From assembly GCA_000827495.1 (NCBI GenBank), contig KN817536.1, positions 372,001 through 436,000 of the forward strand: 64,000 nucleotides of DNA. Direction: 5' to 3'. The position numbers and the translations under genes were made by a program. Origin of the DNA: Hypholoma sublateritium FD-334 SS-4. Taxonomy: Eukaryota; Basidiomycota; Agaricomycetes; Agaricales; Strophariaceae. A model generated the notes under the pieces. It had not been told where the DNA came from. It saw only the letters and a program-made list of their open reading frames with translations, and searched no databases. Every line of letters begins with the position of its first letter. The stretch's first letter is position 1. Below, in pieces: positions 1 through 10,087 of this stretch.

Positions 1-522
1 CGGTGTCGCAACAGCCGGACGGGTCGTTCTACTCGGGGCAGGAGTCGCCTGCGATGTCGGACGCGACGTCGTCGTCGGAGCACAAGGCGGGCGTGCCGCA
101 GTCGCCGCTGCGCGAGGCGCCTGTGCGGCAAGGTGCGCTGGGCCCCTTTGGACGTGTGCGTGTAAGAGGCTAATTATAGCCCCGCCTGCGCAGATACGAC
201 CGTTCCTTCTCCTTTGGTCGCGAGTCAGCAGTCGCCGCGTGTGACGGTGAGCCGCCTGCCGGCCGGCGACGCGCGTATGACTGACTTCAACTACTACGTT
301 TTGCAGAGCACAGCGGCGCCGACCGAGCCCTCACAGCAGCGGATACAGACGCCTGCTCCGACGAACGGCCCCCAGCAGGCGCAGGTGCAGGCACAGGTGG
401 CGCCCTCGCCGCTGCCGCAGCAGTTGCAGCAGTCTGTGCCGGTGCCCGCGAAGTCGCCCGCACCGCAGGCGGTGCCTGCGTTCCCGCCTGGGGTGAAGGT
501 GCCTGCACAGCAGCTCGCCGAG

Positions 523-561
<39 letters not shown>

Positions 562-1301
562 GGCGTGCAGCAGCAGAACGTCGGTGCACAGCGCCCTGCG
601 TCGGCCGCGCCGCCGCGCGCGGTGTCGGCGGCGTTCCCTGGCTCGTTGTCGGATCTCGTGGTGTCGTTTGAGAACGTGAAGCAGAAAGGTACGTCTTTGT
701 TTTGCGTGCGCGTGCGGTTTAGTTAGCTGAGAGGCGGAGCAGCGATGCGCGCGAACACGCTGGACGCGGTGCACAAGATGCTCGAGGGCGGCTATACCCA
801 GATCCCACAGCCGCAGGATACCGAAAAGTATGTGTAATCCACGGTGGCATTTAGCGCACACTAACGGCGTTGTGAATTCACAGGCCCAAGTACTACGTGC
901 CGCGCAACCCGTTCCAGACGGCGCCGTATTACCCGCAGACGCCGCACCCGCTGCTGCAGACGCCCGCGATCTTCGCGCAGCTCGACGTGGAGAGCCTGTT
1001 CTGGGTGTTCTACTACCTGCCCGGGACGTACCAGCAGTGAGTGTTTATTTATTTGTTTAGCGCTGCCAGCGCGATGGCTGACGAGCCGCGCCACAGGTTC
1101 CTCGCGGCGAAGGAGCTGAAGCGGCAGTCGTGGCGGTTCCACGTCAAGTACCTGACGTGGTTCCAGCGGCACTCGGAGCCGCAGGCGATCACGGAGGAGT
1201 ACGAGCAGGGGGTGTATGTGTACTTTGACTGGGAGGGCTCGTGGTGCCAGCGCAAGAAGAGCGACTTCCGGTTCGAGTACCGATATCTGTCGGAGGATTG
1301 A
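1..1301 (+). CDS. NOT5: CCR4-NOT complex subunit NOT3/NOT5, 3' part (5' end outside window)
   Basis: This is the C-terminal part of the NOT3/NOT5 scaffold subunit of the CCR4-NOT deadenylase complex, which acts in mRNA decay and transcription. Five exons can be joined in one frame: to 132, 194-688, 743-827, 884-1036 and 1097-1301. All introns are 55-62 nt and GT-AG. The first two exons encode a low-complexity Ser/Pro/Gln-rich linker. The last three encode the NOT-box (NOT2/3/5 C-terminal) fold: a segment with YYVPRNPF, then [28 protein letters not shown] and a C-terminus FEYRYLSED. In this family the NOT box pairs with NOT2 on the NOT1 scaffold. The N-terminal coiled-coil domain expected for NOT3/5 lies outside the window, so the gene is truncated by the window and not broken. 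NOT2 shares the NOT-box fold but lacks such a long linker, so NOT3/5 is preferred. Confidence 0.92.
523..561 (+). repeat. CAG/CAA microsatellite coding polyglutamine in NOT3/5
   Basis: A run of 13 consecutive Gln codons lies in frame in the linker of the NOT3/5 gene. Four CAG codons are followed by alternating CAA and CAG, then Gly-Val and three more Gln. Such tracts are common in the linker of this family and often vary in length between strains. Confidence 0.9.
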
Positions 1302-1534
1302 GGGCGAAATCAGTACCTGTGCACCACGACATATTCACTGCGTGGCATTGTCTTTCTATTCCTTCTTTTGTTATTTTTGCACATCCACGCGCTTTTCGGC
1401 GACCTGTATCCATTACTTGCTCTTTAGCTTAATTGAAGCACCCAGTGGGCGCGCGGCGCGTTCGATATTAATATTTTTGCCAGGCACCGGGACAGCGTGC
1501 GTATTAAATAATTGCATGGATATATTACTCGCCT

Positions 1535-2318
1535 CTACTCTAGCTTGACGACACCGCCGATGGCCTCGAAGGCCTTTTGCAGCTTCTCGGCGTCCTCCTT
1601 GGACAGATTCTCCTTGAGGACCTTGGGCAGCGACTCGACGAACTTTTTGGCCTGTGAGAGGGGGTGAGCGGGGCGCACAGACGCCGGGGGAGAACGGAGC
1701 GGGGAGACCCAGACGCACGTCCATGAGGGTGAGGTTGGGCACGAGGGCCTTGACCTCGCGGATGACCTTGGGCTTGGACGCGGGGTCGAAGGACTCGAGC
1801 TTGACGTTGAACACGGTCTTCTCCTTGGGCTTTTCCTGCAGGGAGAGTCAGTAGGCAGGTGCGCTAGCGGTGGACGGGACGCACGTCGGCGGGCTCGTCA
1901 GTGGGTGCAGCTGAGGCTGCGGCGGCTACCGGGGCGGCGGCGGCGGGCATGGCGACCTCGGTGATGTTGAGGCGCGTCTGCGGGGCGTCAGCAGGGGAAC
2001 AGGTGGATGATGGCAGTGCACACCTTGAGCAGGGTGACGAGGTCGGAGGCCTGCAGCAGGGTGAGGCCAGAGATGTCGTCGACGAGGCGGCTAATGGTGG
2101 GGTCTACGGCGGCCGCTGCGGGCGCGGCCTTGACCTTGGCTGCGGTGGCCAGACATCTCGACGACGTTCTGCGGACGGTGAGCAGGGGCGGCGGTGGGAA
2201 AGAGGAGGGTGCGCACCGTAGAGACGTGGGCCGGGCGAGGACGCGCAGGAGGGACGAGCAACGGGCCTGCGGCGGGGTCAGCAGGGCGCGGGGCAGACAC
2301 GGGAGGACTCACAGCCAT
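1535..2318 (-). CDS. MNP1: Mitochondrial large-subunit ribosomal protein bL12m (L7/L12)
   Basis: This is the nuclear-encoded mitochondrial L7/L12 stalk protein, which recruits translation factors to the mitoribosome. The C-terminal half matches the bacterial L7/L12 CTD: FNVKLESFDPASKPKVIREV, then KKFVESLPKVLKENLSKEDA and a terminus ending VVKLE. The N-terminal dimerisation region reads TISRLVDDISGLTLLQASDL. A leader rich in Arg and Ser with no acidic residues precedes it, consistent with a mitochondrial presequence. The ATG at 2318 opens a 6-nt coding exon (Met-Ala), followed by introns at 2267-2312 and 1978-2023 (46 nt each), then two more introns around 1834-1886 and 1650-1720. The start was chosen because it restores a presequence in frame with a clean donor (GTGAGT). 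The exact 5' end is the least certain part. Confidence 0.88.
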
Positions 2319-3057
2319 GAGGAGAGTGCTATAAACGCGTCGACTGCAATTGCCAGAAATTTGAGATCGTGTTGTCGGTTGTTGTCCAGCGGCTCCGCTG
2401 CTGCCCATCATCATCCCGGGCTCCGCTTGCTGCCAGCGCCACGCACTCGACGCCCTCGCCAGCAACGTGGGGGCTGTCACATGGATCTAGCGGTTCCAAG
2501 TTCATGCTGTACACAGTTGGCTCCTAATTCAACGGTTGAGTCTCGGTCGTATGCACGCTCCAGGAACACCGCTCGCGCGCCGCTCAGTGGGGCACCGCGT
2601 CGCATGCGCGTCCATCCATTTTCTGTGTCTGCACTTGGGAATCTTGGTCTTTCTGGGCGCGTCCGGTATCTCTTGAAAATCGCCAAGACCGTCTTTGCCA
2701 TGTCTTTGCACAAAGAAAAATATTGCATCGTACCCTGCTTCCTTGCGTTGTCTGTCTACCTGTCGTGAAAGCTCTCTGTCAACCCCGCTCGTCAGAAGAC
2801 CAGTTTCTCGGAAATATCGCTCCCGACAATTTACCAGACAGCCAATAGCAACTCTCCGCAATATGATCAGGCGTCTACCAACTTGCACCGAGCAGACTAT
2901 TCCTGACCGCGCGCGCCGAAATTGATTTTCGTAATCGTGGCTCTCTGATTTTGCACCACCCGCAAAACACTTAAATACGCGTAAGTATTCCCCTCCATCC
3001 TTAGCTTCACTTCGAGTTCAATCTAATACTCCAGTCCCAGCCCACCCCCAAAACAAA
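2319..3057. other. Divergent intergenic region between MNP1 and the CE5 esterase
   Basis: About 740 bp separate two divergently transcribed genes. Several open frames cross it on both strands, but none shows a recognisable domain, intron signals or a protein-like composition. I see no RNA gene or repeat. It presumably holds both promoters. Confidence 0.6.
2971..2977 (+). promoter_or_regulatory. TATA-like box of the esterase gene
   Basis: TTAAATA lies 81 bp upstream of the esterase ATG in an A/C-rich stretch. A pyrimidine-rich tract with CCCACCCCCAAAACAAA runs directly into the start codon, a common leader type for well-expressed secreted fungal enzymes. It is a motif match only. Confidence 0.4.
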
Positions 3058-4093
3058 ATGTTCAGCCGCCTCCTCGTCCCCTCCGTCCTGCTCTTCGCGC
3101 TCCAGGCCTTCGCCACTCCCGAGGTCGAGCGCCGCCAGAGCTGCCCGGGCATCCACGTCTTCGGCGCGCGCGAGACGACCGCGCCCCCCGGCTACGGTAC
3201 CGCCGGCGTCGTCGTCGACCTTGTGCTCGGCGCACACGCCGGCGCCACGTCCGAGGCGATCAACTACCCCGCGTGCGGCGGGCAGGCGTCGTGCGGCGAC
3301 GTCAGCTACGCGGCCTCCGCCGTGCAGGGCGTCGCCGCCGTCGCGTCCGCCGTGAACGCGTTCAACACCCAGTGCCCCGAGACGCAGCTCGTCCTCGTCG
3401 GCTACTCCCAGGTACGCGCGCAGTCGATTTTTTATACGCGCGAAAGCTGAGACGCGTGCGCTTTTTTAGGGAGGCCAGATCATGGATGACGCGTTCTGTG
3501 GTGGAGGCGACCTCAACGAGGGGCTGTCCTCGACCGCGATCCCGATCGGCGCCGCGGCGGTCAACATGATCAAGGCTGCCATCTTCATGGGCGACCCGCG
3601 CTACGTGTACGGCCTCGTCCCGTACCAAGTCGGCACATGCCGTGCCTCCGGCGTACGTCCCCCCTCCCCACCCACCCTGCACACAGCGCACTGACACGTC
3701 CCCCTTCTTCTACGATCTTCATAAACGCAGTTCGCGCCCCGCCCCTCCGGCTTCGTGTGCCCGAGCGCCGCGAAGATCCAGTCGTACTGCGACGCCGCGG
3801 ACCCATACTGCTGCAACGGCAACGACGCGAACACGCACCAGGGCTACGGGACGGAGTACGGCCAGGCCGCGCTCACGTTCATCAACTCGAAGCTCTCCGC
3901 GACGGGCGCCTCGTCCGCCCCCGCCGGCCCGACGACGACCGCCCCGTCGACGACGCCCACGCAGCCCGCGGGCGGCGCCGGCGTGTCGCAGAAGTACGGC
4001 CAGTGCGGCGGGATCGGGTGGACGGGCCCGACGGCGTGTGCGGCGGGCTCGACGTGCCAGGAGGCGAACGCGTATTACAGCCAGTGCCTCTAG
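3058..4093 (+). CDS. Secreted CE5 acetylxylan esterase/cutinase with C-terminal CBM1
   Basis: This is a 299-residue secreted serine esterase of carbohydrate esterase family 5. It probably removes acetyl groups from xylan during plant cell-wall breakdown. Exons are 3058-3411, 3470-3652 and 3731-4093. A signal peptide of about 20 residues is followed by VERR, a likely Kex2-type cleavage site, and a mature start [17 protein letters not shown], typical of the family. The nucleophile is Ser117 in GYSQG, and the first intron falls directly after the Gln of this motif. The Asp and His of the triad fit [10 protein letters not shown] and NTHQGYG. A Ser/Thr/Pro/Ala linker leads to a family 1 cellulose-binding module over the last 36 residues, with [15 protein letters not shown] and four Cys. 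Acetylxylan esterase is preferred over cutinase because of the disulfide pattern and the CBM1. The gene is strongly GC-rich at third positions, suggesting high expression. Confidence 0.93.
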
Positions 4094-4518
4094 GTGGTAT
4101 GCGCTGCGCGGGGAAAATTAAGGATTATCGTATATGTGACGTGTAATTTTAGTAGTGCTGGGGCTGGCGGCTACAATAGTAGTGTTTGCTCCGCAATTGC
4201 GTGCGCCTAAGTGAAGAGCAAGCGTTCGGCGCTCATGGGCCAGTGGACGAGGTTGCGGGCCCAGGATCGTTCTTGGGCGCTTAAATATTCGGGAGATGCC
4301 GAAAAGGCATATTCATACCAATGATGGCGACGTTAGAAGGATCGCGCAGAGGGCAATAACAGAAGGAGCTCCCGTCGGCCATAAAAATGGCCAAACGTGA
4401 ATTGCGAGATTTTATTCCCCTCGTTCATATTATTTCGCAACCAGATTTTTTATCTTGAATTTCTTTCTTATCTTTCGAATTTTACCAGATTAATGTCATG
4501 TTTGTATCATGTTTTTAT
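4094..4518. other. Intergenic region between two convergent genes
   Basis: This stretch lies between the 3' ends of the esterase gene and the first F-box-like gene. The right half is AT-rich (from about 4380) and may carry both polyadenylation regions. I see no gene, repeat or RNA in it. Confidence 0.6.
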
Positions 4519-5798
4519 TCATGTAGAGACTCGAGAGAACGTAAAATCTATCGCCGTGCTCTCTAAAAGTTGGGGAAACCGTTCTTCTGTCAAGTCCAAT
4601 GGAGAACTGTCATGACACACACAGGGTATATCATACCATGTCAGCTTGATGGTCACCTCGCGCAACGCGGGAAATGCGCCAATATCAGTCAACATTTTGT
4701 CGAATTCAGTGGCCCACGCCATCCAGTCTGTTATCGGACCTGACCCCTTGTCCACATTGACCTGCATTTCCACCGTCAGCACTTCCAAGACGTTTTTTGC
4801 AGAGAGTTGTCCGAGCTCGTGGTTAAGTGGAAACAAAATGTCCTCGCCACATTCTTCGTTGAATTCACCGAGATCCAGGGTTACATATCTGAGTTTTGAC
4901 TGGGGATTGGCTGCCAGGCTTGAGCCTATCCCCACCGGCCATACGTGATGTTGAAGGACTATTCGACATTGATTCAATATCTCGCCCGAACACGAATGAA
5001 AATAAATTGTTCAATATCACCTAGTATCTTGAGCTTTTCAAGGCATGTCGCTCTCTCCAAAACTTTGCATATTTGTGAAGCCTCAGCGCGAGTCTCGATA
5101 TCGAAGGAAGCATCTCTGAGGTGATCAAACTCAATCATTGGATTAGCTTCTCCGACTCTACTTTGGCTTATGGGGCCCATCAAGACAGCGAGAGTGTTGA
5201 CAGAGCAATTTGATGACACCAGGGCTGTGATTTTGGGATGCTGCATGATGTCGTCTGCACTGGGCGGATCGAGATTGTCGATGTCATTAAGTGTGAGCTC
5301 TGTGAGTCCATAGCATAGCGAGAGCGCAGCAGCTGGAAAGTTGTTGGTGCTGTCGAGTGTGAGATGGCGGAGAGTGGGCACCCGGATGAGGGCAAGAATG
5401 GTTGGTTTTAATCTTTCTGGGAATTCTCTCCAGTCTCCGTGGGCTGCTCTTATCGTAATGGAGGTTAGGGAGGAGGAGTTACAAATGATCTGCAGTAAAT
5501 CATATTCCAATTCCGGGATCGTGAAATATGGACTGACAATGAGGACCAAGTTTTTGAGGTAGTGTGTCGTGATGATGGGATGTGAGAGCAGGAATTCACT
5601 GCGGCCACGCGCGTGGAGGAATGAAAAAGTCAGGTTTGAAAAGAGGTATCGGCGGCATATTGGGACCATGAATTTGCACGTCAGGGATAGCGTATTCAGA
5701 GTGCCCAGTCCATAATTTGAACACGCAGACTGGGAAGTACCCACTATATCAACAATGTAGCCTAGGACGTCCAGAGGCAGTTTAGCTGGCGTTGCCAT
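4519..5798 (-). CDS. F-box-like/LRR-type protein, array copy 1
   Basis: This is the first copy of an expanded family typical of mushrooms. The N-terminus (LPLDVLGYIVDIVG, then LSLTCKFMVPICRRYLF) fits the short F-box-like helix pattern that binds Skp1 in SCF ubiquitin ligases. The rest is a series of Leu-rich segments such as LRHLTLDS and LTELTLND, without a strict LRR consensus. The start ATG at 5798 aligns with those of the other copies. The long first exon reaches about 4995. The C-terminal exon (LRYVTLDLGEFNEECGEDIL and on) ends at 4519. Near 4985 this copy lacks bases found in the other copies: one base in the coding part and the GTAC at the usual donor. A different donor (GTGTTC, about 4993) with an acceptor near 4926 would keep the frame, so it may still be functional. 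The substrate is unknown, and the F-box assignment is by pattern only. Confidence 0.68.
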
Positions 5799-6218
5799 AG
5801 TCGAGTGCACAGGTCAGATGGAGGAAAGCGCTGTGAAAGCGCGAAGTTGACGCGGCCAGTGACTCACTGAGCTACGGAAGCGGAGTTAGAACGCTGCAGG
5901 CATCAGGCACTGCAGGCGCTCGAATTGACGCTCGGCGTCTTCAAGCGTGGACCTGCGGCCCCTCATCTCGCACATGCGCGCGTAGCAGTAGACACTGTTA
6001 GATTTGCGATGCCATCCGCCCGCTCAGTGCAGACGCCCAATAGGAACCGCGCGTGAGCGTGCGCATCACAGTATGGGTGCATGGCTCGCATCGCGTTGCC
6101 CGAACATTGCGGCTGCTCCGGGTATTGGATAATTAAACGTCTGTGGCTTATTTCGATGTTGTATTATCAATAGCGACAAGTGACATTGAGCAATGCAGTC
6201 AAGCATGCGAAGCACGGG
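5799..6218 (-). promoter_or_regulatory. Upstream region of array copy 1 (repeat-unit promoter)
   Basis: This is the presumed promoter of copy 1, related in sequence to the regions upstream of the other three copies. On the plus strand it contains CCCAATAGG near 6036, an inverted CCAAT-type box about 240 bp upstream of the start codon that is conserved in three units and altered in the fourth. No gene is visible. Confidence 0.55.
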
Positions 6219-7540
6219 TCAATTGCTAGTTCTAAAGAATTGAAAACCTATCGTCCTGCTCTCCAAGAGTCGGGGAAACTCCTCCTCCAACGTGTCCACT
6301 GGGAAAAATTGAGCGAGGTCTAAACCCGTATCATGAATGTCAAACCAATGCAGATTGATGGTCACCTCGCGCAGTGCTGGGAATGCGCCAATATCAGTCA
6401 ACATTCTGTCAAATTCAGTGGCCCAGGCCATCCAATTTGTTGTTGGCCTCGACTGGCAGTCCACATTGACCTCAAATTGCACGGTCAGCACTTCCAAGAC
6501 ATTTTTCTCGCAGAGCTGTCCGAGTTCGTGGTTAAGTGGAAACAAGATATCTTCGCCATCTTCTTCGCTAAATTCACCGAGATCCAAGGTTATATATCTG
6601 AGTTTTGACCGGGGGTTGGCTGCTAGGCATGAGCCTATCCTCAACTCACTTGGCCATGCGTCAAAAACTATTTGATATTGATTCAATATGTATGTACCTC
6701 GTCAGACCACGAGTGGAAATAGATTGTATAAACATCACCTTGTATCTCAAGCTTTTCAAGGCATGTCGCTCTCTCCAGGACTTGGCACAATTGGAAACCT
6801 TCGGCCTGAGTGGAGATGTAGAAGGAAGCATCTCTGAGGCAGTCAAACCCAATCATTGAATTCACTTCTCCAACTCTACTTTGGCCTACGGGGCCCATCA
6901 AGACAGCGAGAGTGTCATCGACGGAGCAATTTGATGACACCAGGGCAGTAATTTTAGGGCTCTGCATGGCGTCATCTGCTCTATGCGGAGCGAGCTTGTA
7001 GATGCCTTTAAGTGTGAGCTCGGTAAGTCCACAGCATAGCGAGAAAGCAGCAGCTGGAAAGTTGTTCATGCGTTCGAGTGTGAGATGGTGCAGAGTGGGT
7101 TTCTGGATGAGGGAAAGAATGATCGATTTCAATCTTTCTGGGACTTCGTTCCAGGTCATGTAGATTGATCTTATGTGAAAAGAGGTCAGGAAAGAGGAGT
7201 CGCAAATTATCTGCAGTAAATCATATTCCAATGCACTGATCATGAATTCTTGGCTGATATCGAGAACCAAGTTTTTGAGGTAGTGCGTCGTGATGATGGG
7301 ATGCGAAAGCAGGAATTCACTGCGGCCATTGCGCCATGGTAAATGCCTAGAGGTGAATAATGCAAAATTGATGTTTGAAAAGAGGTGCCGGCGGCATATT
7401 GGAACCATGAATTTGCACGTCAAGGATAGCGTTTTTAGACTCGGAGTGCCTGCATAAATTGAGGGCTGTCGGCCAAAGGCACCCACAATATCGACAATAT
7501 AGCCTAGGATATCCAGAGGTAGTTTAGCTGGGGTTTCCAT
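6219..7540 (-). CDS. F-box-like/LRR-type protein, array copy 2 (best-preserved copy)
   Basis: This is the copy with the clearest intact structure. The start ATG at 7540 opens METPAKLPLDILGYIVDIVG. A first exon of about 280 codons carries the F-box-like segment (LSLTCKFMVPICRRHLF) and Leu-rich repeats. A 53-nt intron (donor GTACAT after SDE, acceptor TGAG, roughly 6634-6686) joins it in frame to a second exon beginning LRIGSCLAANPRSKLRY and ending at 6219. The C-terminal exon contains ILFPLNHELGQLCEKNVLEV, shared by all four copies. A role as substrate receptor of an SCF-type ubiquitin ligase is inferred from the N-terminal motif only. No transmembrane segment or signal peptide is visible. Confidence 0.74.
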
Positions 7541-7932
7541 GGTTGAGTGTCAAATAGGAGGAAAGCGCAGGGCACGCAAGTGACTCAAGCTATGGAAGCG
7601 GAGTTAGAACGTGGACGGCATCTGAATCAGGCAAATTCGTCTCGGCGTCACTAACTCAACTCCAAACACCTCACCTTGCGCTTGCGCGCGTAGCATTTGC
7701 AGTTCCATCCGCGCACTCAGTTCGGATTCCCAATAGGTACCACGCGTGAGCGTGCGCAGCTCGCATCACGTTGCCCGTACCTTATGCGATTGCAGTATAT
7801 TGCGGCTTGAATTAGACGCTTGATTGCATACTGAATAATTGAGAGTCTGCAGCTAATTTCTATGTTCTACTATTAACAGCGACAAGCGACAGTGCGCAAT
7901 GCACTCAAGCCGCACGTAGTATGAAGTAATAC
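7541..7932 (-). promoter_or_regulatory. Upstream region of array copy 2 (repeat-unit promoter)
   Basis: This is the second copy of the repeated upstream region, with the CGGAGTTAGAAC block near 7600 and the CCCAATAGGTACC block near 7730. It is slightly shorter than the copy at 5799-6218. No gene is visible. Confidence 0.55.
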
Positions 7933-8927
7933 TCACTGTGTGGACATCCATGCATTACAGAATCGAAAACCTATCGTCCTGCTCTCCAAGAGTTGGGGAA
8001 ACTGCTCCTCCGACATGTCCACTGGGAAGTTTTTAACGCGGACCAAACGCCTATCACGCCTATCAAACCAACACAGATTGATGGTCACCTCGCACAGTGC
8101 TGGGAATGCGCCAATATCGGTCAACATTCTGTCAAATTCAGTGGCCCAGGCCATCCAATTTGTTATCAGGCTCAACCCACAGTCCACATTGACCTCAAAT
8201 TGTAAGATCAGCACTTCCAAGACGTTCTTCTCACAGAGCTGTCCGAGTTCGTGGTTAAGTGGAAACAAAATGTCTTTGCCATATTCTTCGCCAAGTTCAC
8301 CGAGATCCAAGGTTACGTATCTGAGCTTTGGCCAGGGGTTGTCTGCCAGGATTGTGCCTATTCTCACTGGCCATACATCAACAGCTATTCAATATTGATT
8401 CAATACGTACCTCGTCAGAACACGAATCGAAATAGATTGTATAAATATCACCTTGTATCTCAAGCTTTTCAAGGCATGTCGCTCTCTCCAAAACTTGGCA
8501 CATTTGTACACCCTCGGCATGAGTATCAATGTAGAAGGAAGCATCTCTGAGGTGGTCAAACCCAATCATTGGATTCACTTCCCCGACTCTACTTTGGTCT
8601 ATGGGGCCCAACAAGACAGCGAGGGTGTCATTGACAGAGCAATTCGATGACACCAGGGCTGTGATTTTGGGGCTCTGCACGGTGTCGTCTGCACTAGGTG
8701 GATCGAGGTTGTCGATGTCACTAAGTGTGAGCTCGGCGAGTCCACAGCAGAGCGAGAATACGGCAGGTGGAAAGTCGTTGACGCGTTTAAGTGTGAGATG
8801 GCGGAGAGTGGGTATCTGGACGAGGGAAAGAATGATTGATTTATATTTTTTTGAGAGTTTGTTCCAGCTTGTGATATAGAATGATTCTATGCGAAAGGAG
8901 GTCAGGGAGGAGGAGTCACAAATCATT

Positions 8928-8947
8928 AGAGAGTTTGTGCAAGCGAC
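8928..8947 (+). repeat. Left terminal inverted repeat of the element
   Basis: These 20 bases, AGAGAGTTTGTGCAAGCGAC, pair with the right end with one mismatch. Sub-terminally, GTGTGCAAAC (8975-8984) and the near-palindrome AGCCACGTCGTGGCT (8990-9004) also recur in inverted orientation near the right end. Confidence 0.9.
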
Positions 8948-9741
8948 ACAGAACCGCCGGGCCGTTTATTTGCTGTGTGCAAACAGCGTAGCCACGTCGT
9001 GGCTTTGCAATCAAAAACACCGACACGTAGGATCGACGAGTTTTCTATAAAATTTATGGCATTGTATGGGACGACATCACTCAGTATATAGACCACTCAG
9101 GTCCGATTTGAAGGAATAGAGCCTGATCTTAGAATCAGTACCACATCTTCTTTAACATCATCACTATGAGTTATTGATAGGCAATTTGAACTTTGAGNGC
9201 ATTGTGAGCACATAGTTAGGATATTTACACTCTGAAAAGCTCCGGAANGAAGTAAAGATACCTATACATTAGCAGTGAAAGTACAGCACAGCTGAAATTG
9301 TTGTTCGTGGTTTTCTGCGCAGAAGCCATTTACTGATTTGGTATCTAAAATTGCCTAAAATAGACAGTGAGGAGAACTAGCTGCGCCAACGCTCACAAAA
9401 GTTGCCATAGCACTCAAGAGATTCGACAAGAAATATGCACTTCTTTCCAGTCAAATAATTGAGGTTTTATCTGCTGTATGGAAAGTTTAGTCCTGCATAC
9501 TAGTGTTCCGGAAAAGGTACGGATTCCTTAATCTACTGTGAAATAGAAATAAATGGAACTACTGGTGGTGATNGCGACNTCGTCTGAAGTAATACGACTG
9601 GATCCAAGCATCTAGTTAATTTTTCACCGGCGCAGAGTGAATAAAAGGTCATTATTAGAGATCAAGCCACGACGTGGCTTTGGCGTTTGCACACGGGAAA
9701 AAAGCGACGACGTGGGTATTTCGCCGGGCCGGAGGTGTCCC

Positions 9742-9761
9742 GTCGCTAGCACAAACTCTCT
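9742..9761 (-). repeat. Right terminal inverted repeat of the element
   Basis: GTCGCTAGCACAAACTCTCT is the reverse complement of the left end except for one base. Its sub-terminal partners are AGCCACGACGTGGCT at 9665-9679 and GTTTGCACAC at 9685-9694. The two arms are about 75-100 bp long in all but contain unpaired insertions. Confidence 0.9.
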
Positions 9762-10087
9762 ATTTGCAGTAAAGCATATTCCAATGTACTGATCAAGCTT
9801 TCTTGGCTGGTATCGAGAAGCAAGTTTTTGACGTAGTGCGTCGTGATGATCGGATGTGAGAGCAGGAATACACTACGGCCATTGCGCCATGGTAAATTCC
9901 TGCCGGCTAATGGAAAAGTGATCTTCGAAAAGAGGTACCGGCGGCATATTGGGACCATGGATTTGCACGTCAGGGATAGCGTATTCAGAGGGCCCAGTCC
10001 ATAATATGATTGCGCGGGGTTGGCAGTACCCACTATATCAACAATGTAGCATAGGACGTCCAGAGGCAGTTTAGCTGGGGATTCCAT

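Larger units (their letters stand above)
8928..9761. mobile_element. Non-autonomous DNA transposon (MITE-like), 834 bp, 3-bp TSD ATT
   Basis: The element is bounded by 20-bp terminal inverted repeats starting AGAGAGTTTGTGC that match at 19 of 20 positions. It is flanked by ATT at 8925-8927 and 9762-9764. The undisturbed site is visible in the paralogous copies, where the same place reads straight through. No frame inside it encodes a transposase, so it must have been mobilised in trans. A 3-bp target duplication is typical of PIF/Harbinger and CACTA elements. The ends do not begin CACTA, so PIF/Harbinger-like is the better guess, though the ATT target is not the usual TWA. Four ambiguous bases (N at 9198, 9248, 9573 and 9579) all lie inside it. 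Confidence 0.88.
7933..10087 (-). pseudogene. F-box-like protein, array copy 3, split by a DNA transposon
   Basis: The 5' part (ATG at 10087, METs as in copy 2 but MESPAKLPLDVLCYIVDIVG) runs to about 9762. The coding sequence is then interrupted by the 834-bp element at 8928-9761 and resumes at 8927 with ICDSSSLTSFRIESF. Removing the element and one copy of the ATT duplication restores an uninterrupted frame (LEYALLQ-Met-ICDSS) that aligns with the other copies. Apart from the insertion the reading frame looks sound, including the C-terminal exon down to 7933. The insertion may therefore be recent relative to the duplication. It introduces many stops, so the gene is probably inactive unless the element is spliced out. 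Confidence 0.85.

Noticed and set aside
2007..2768. A 253-codon plus-strand open frame opposite the MNP1 5' part
   Set aside because: It lies antisense to a well-supported gene in GC-rich sequence, has no domain, and its composition is Arg/Ser-rich as expected of a shadow frame.
8990..9004. The near-palindrome as an isolated regulatory site
   Set aside because: It has a mirrored partner at 9665-9679, so it is better explained as part of the transposon ends.
8928..9761. The insertion as a solo LTR or a CACTA element
   Set aside because: The ends are inverted, not direct, and do not start TG...CA or CACTA. The duplication is 3 bp, whereas LTR elements give 4-6 bp.
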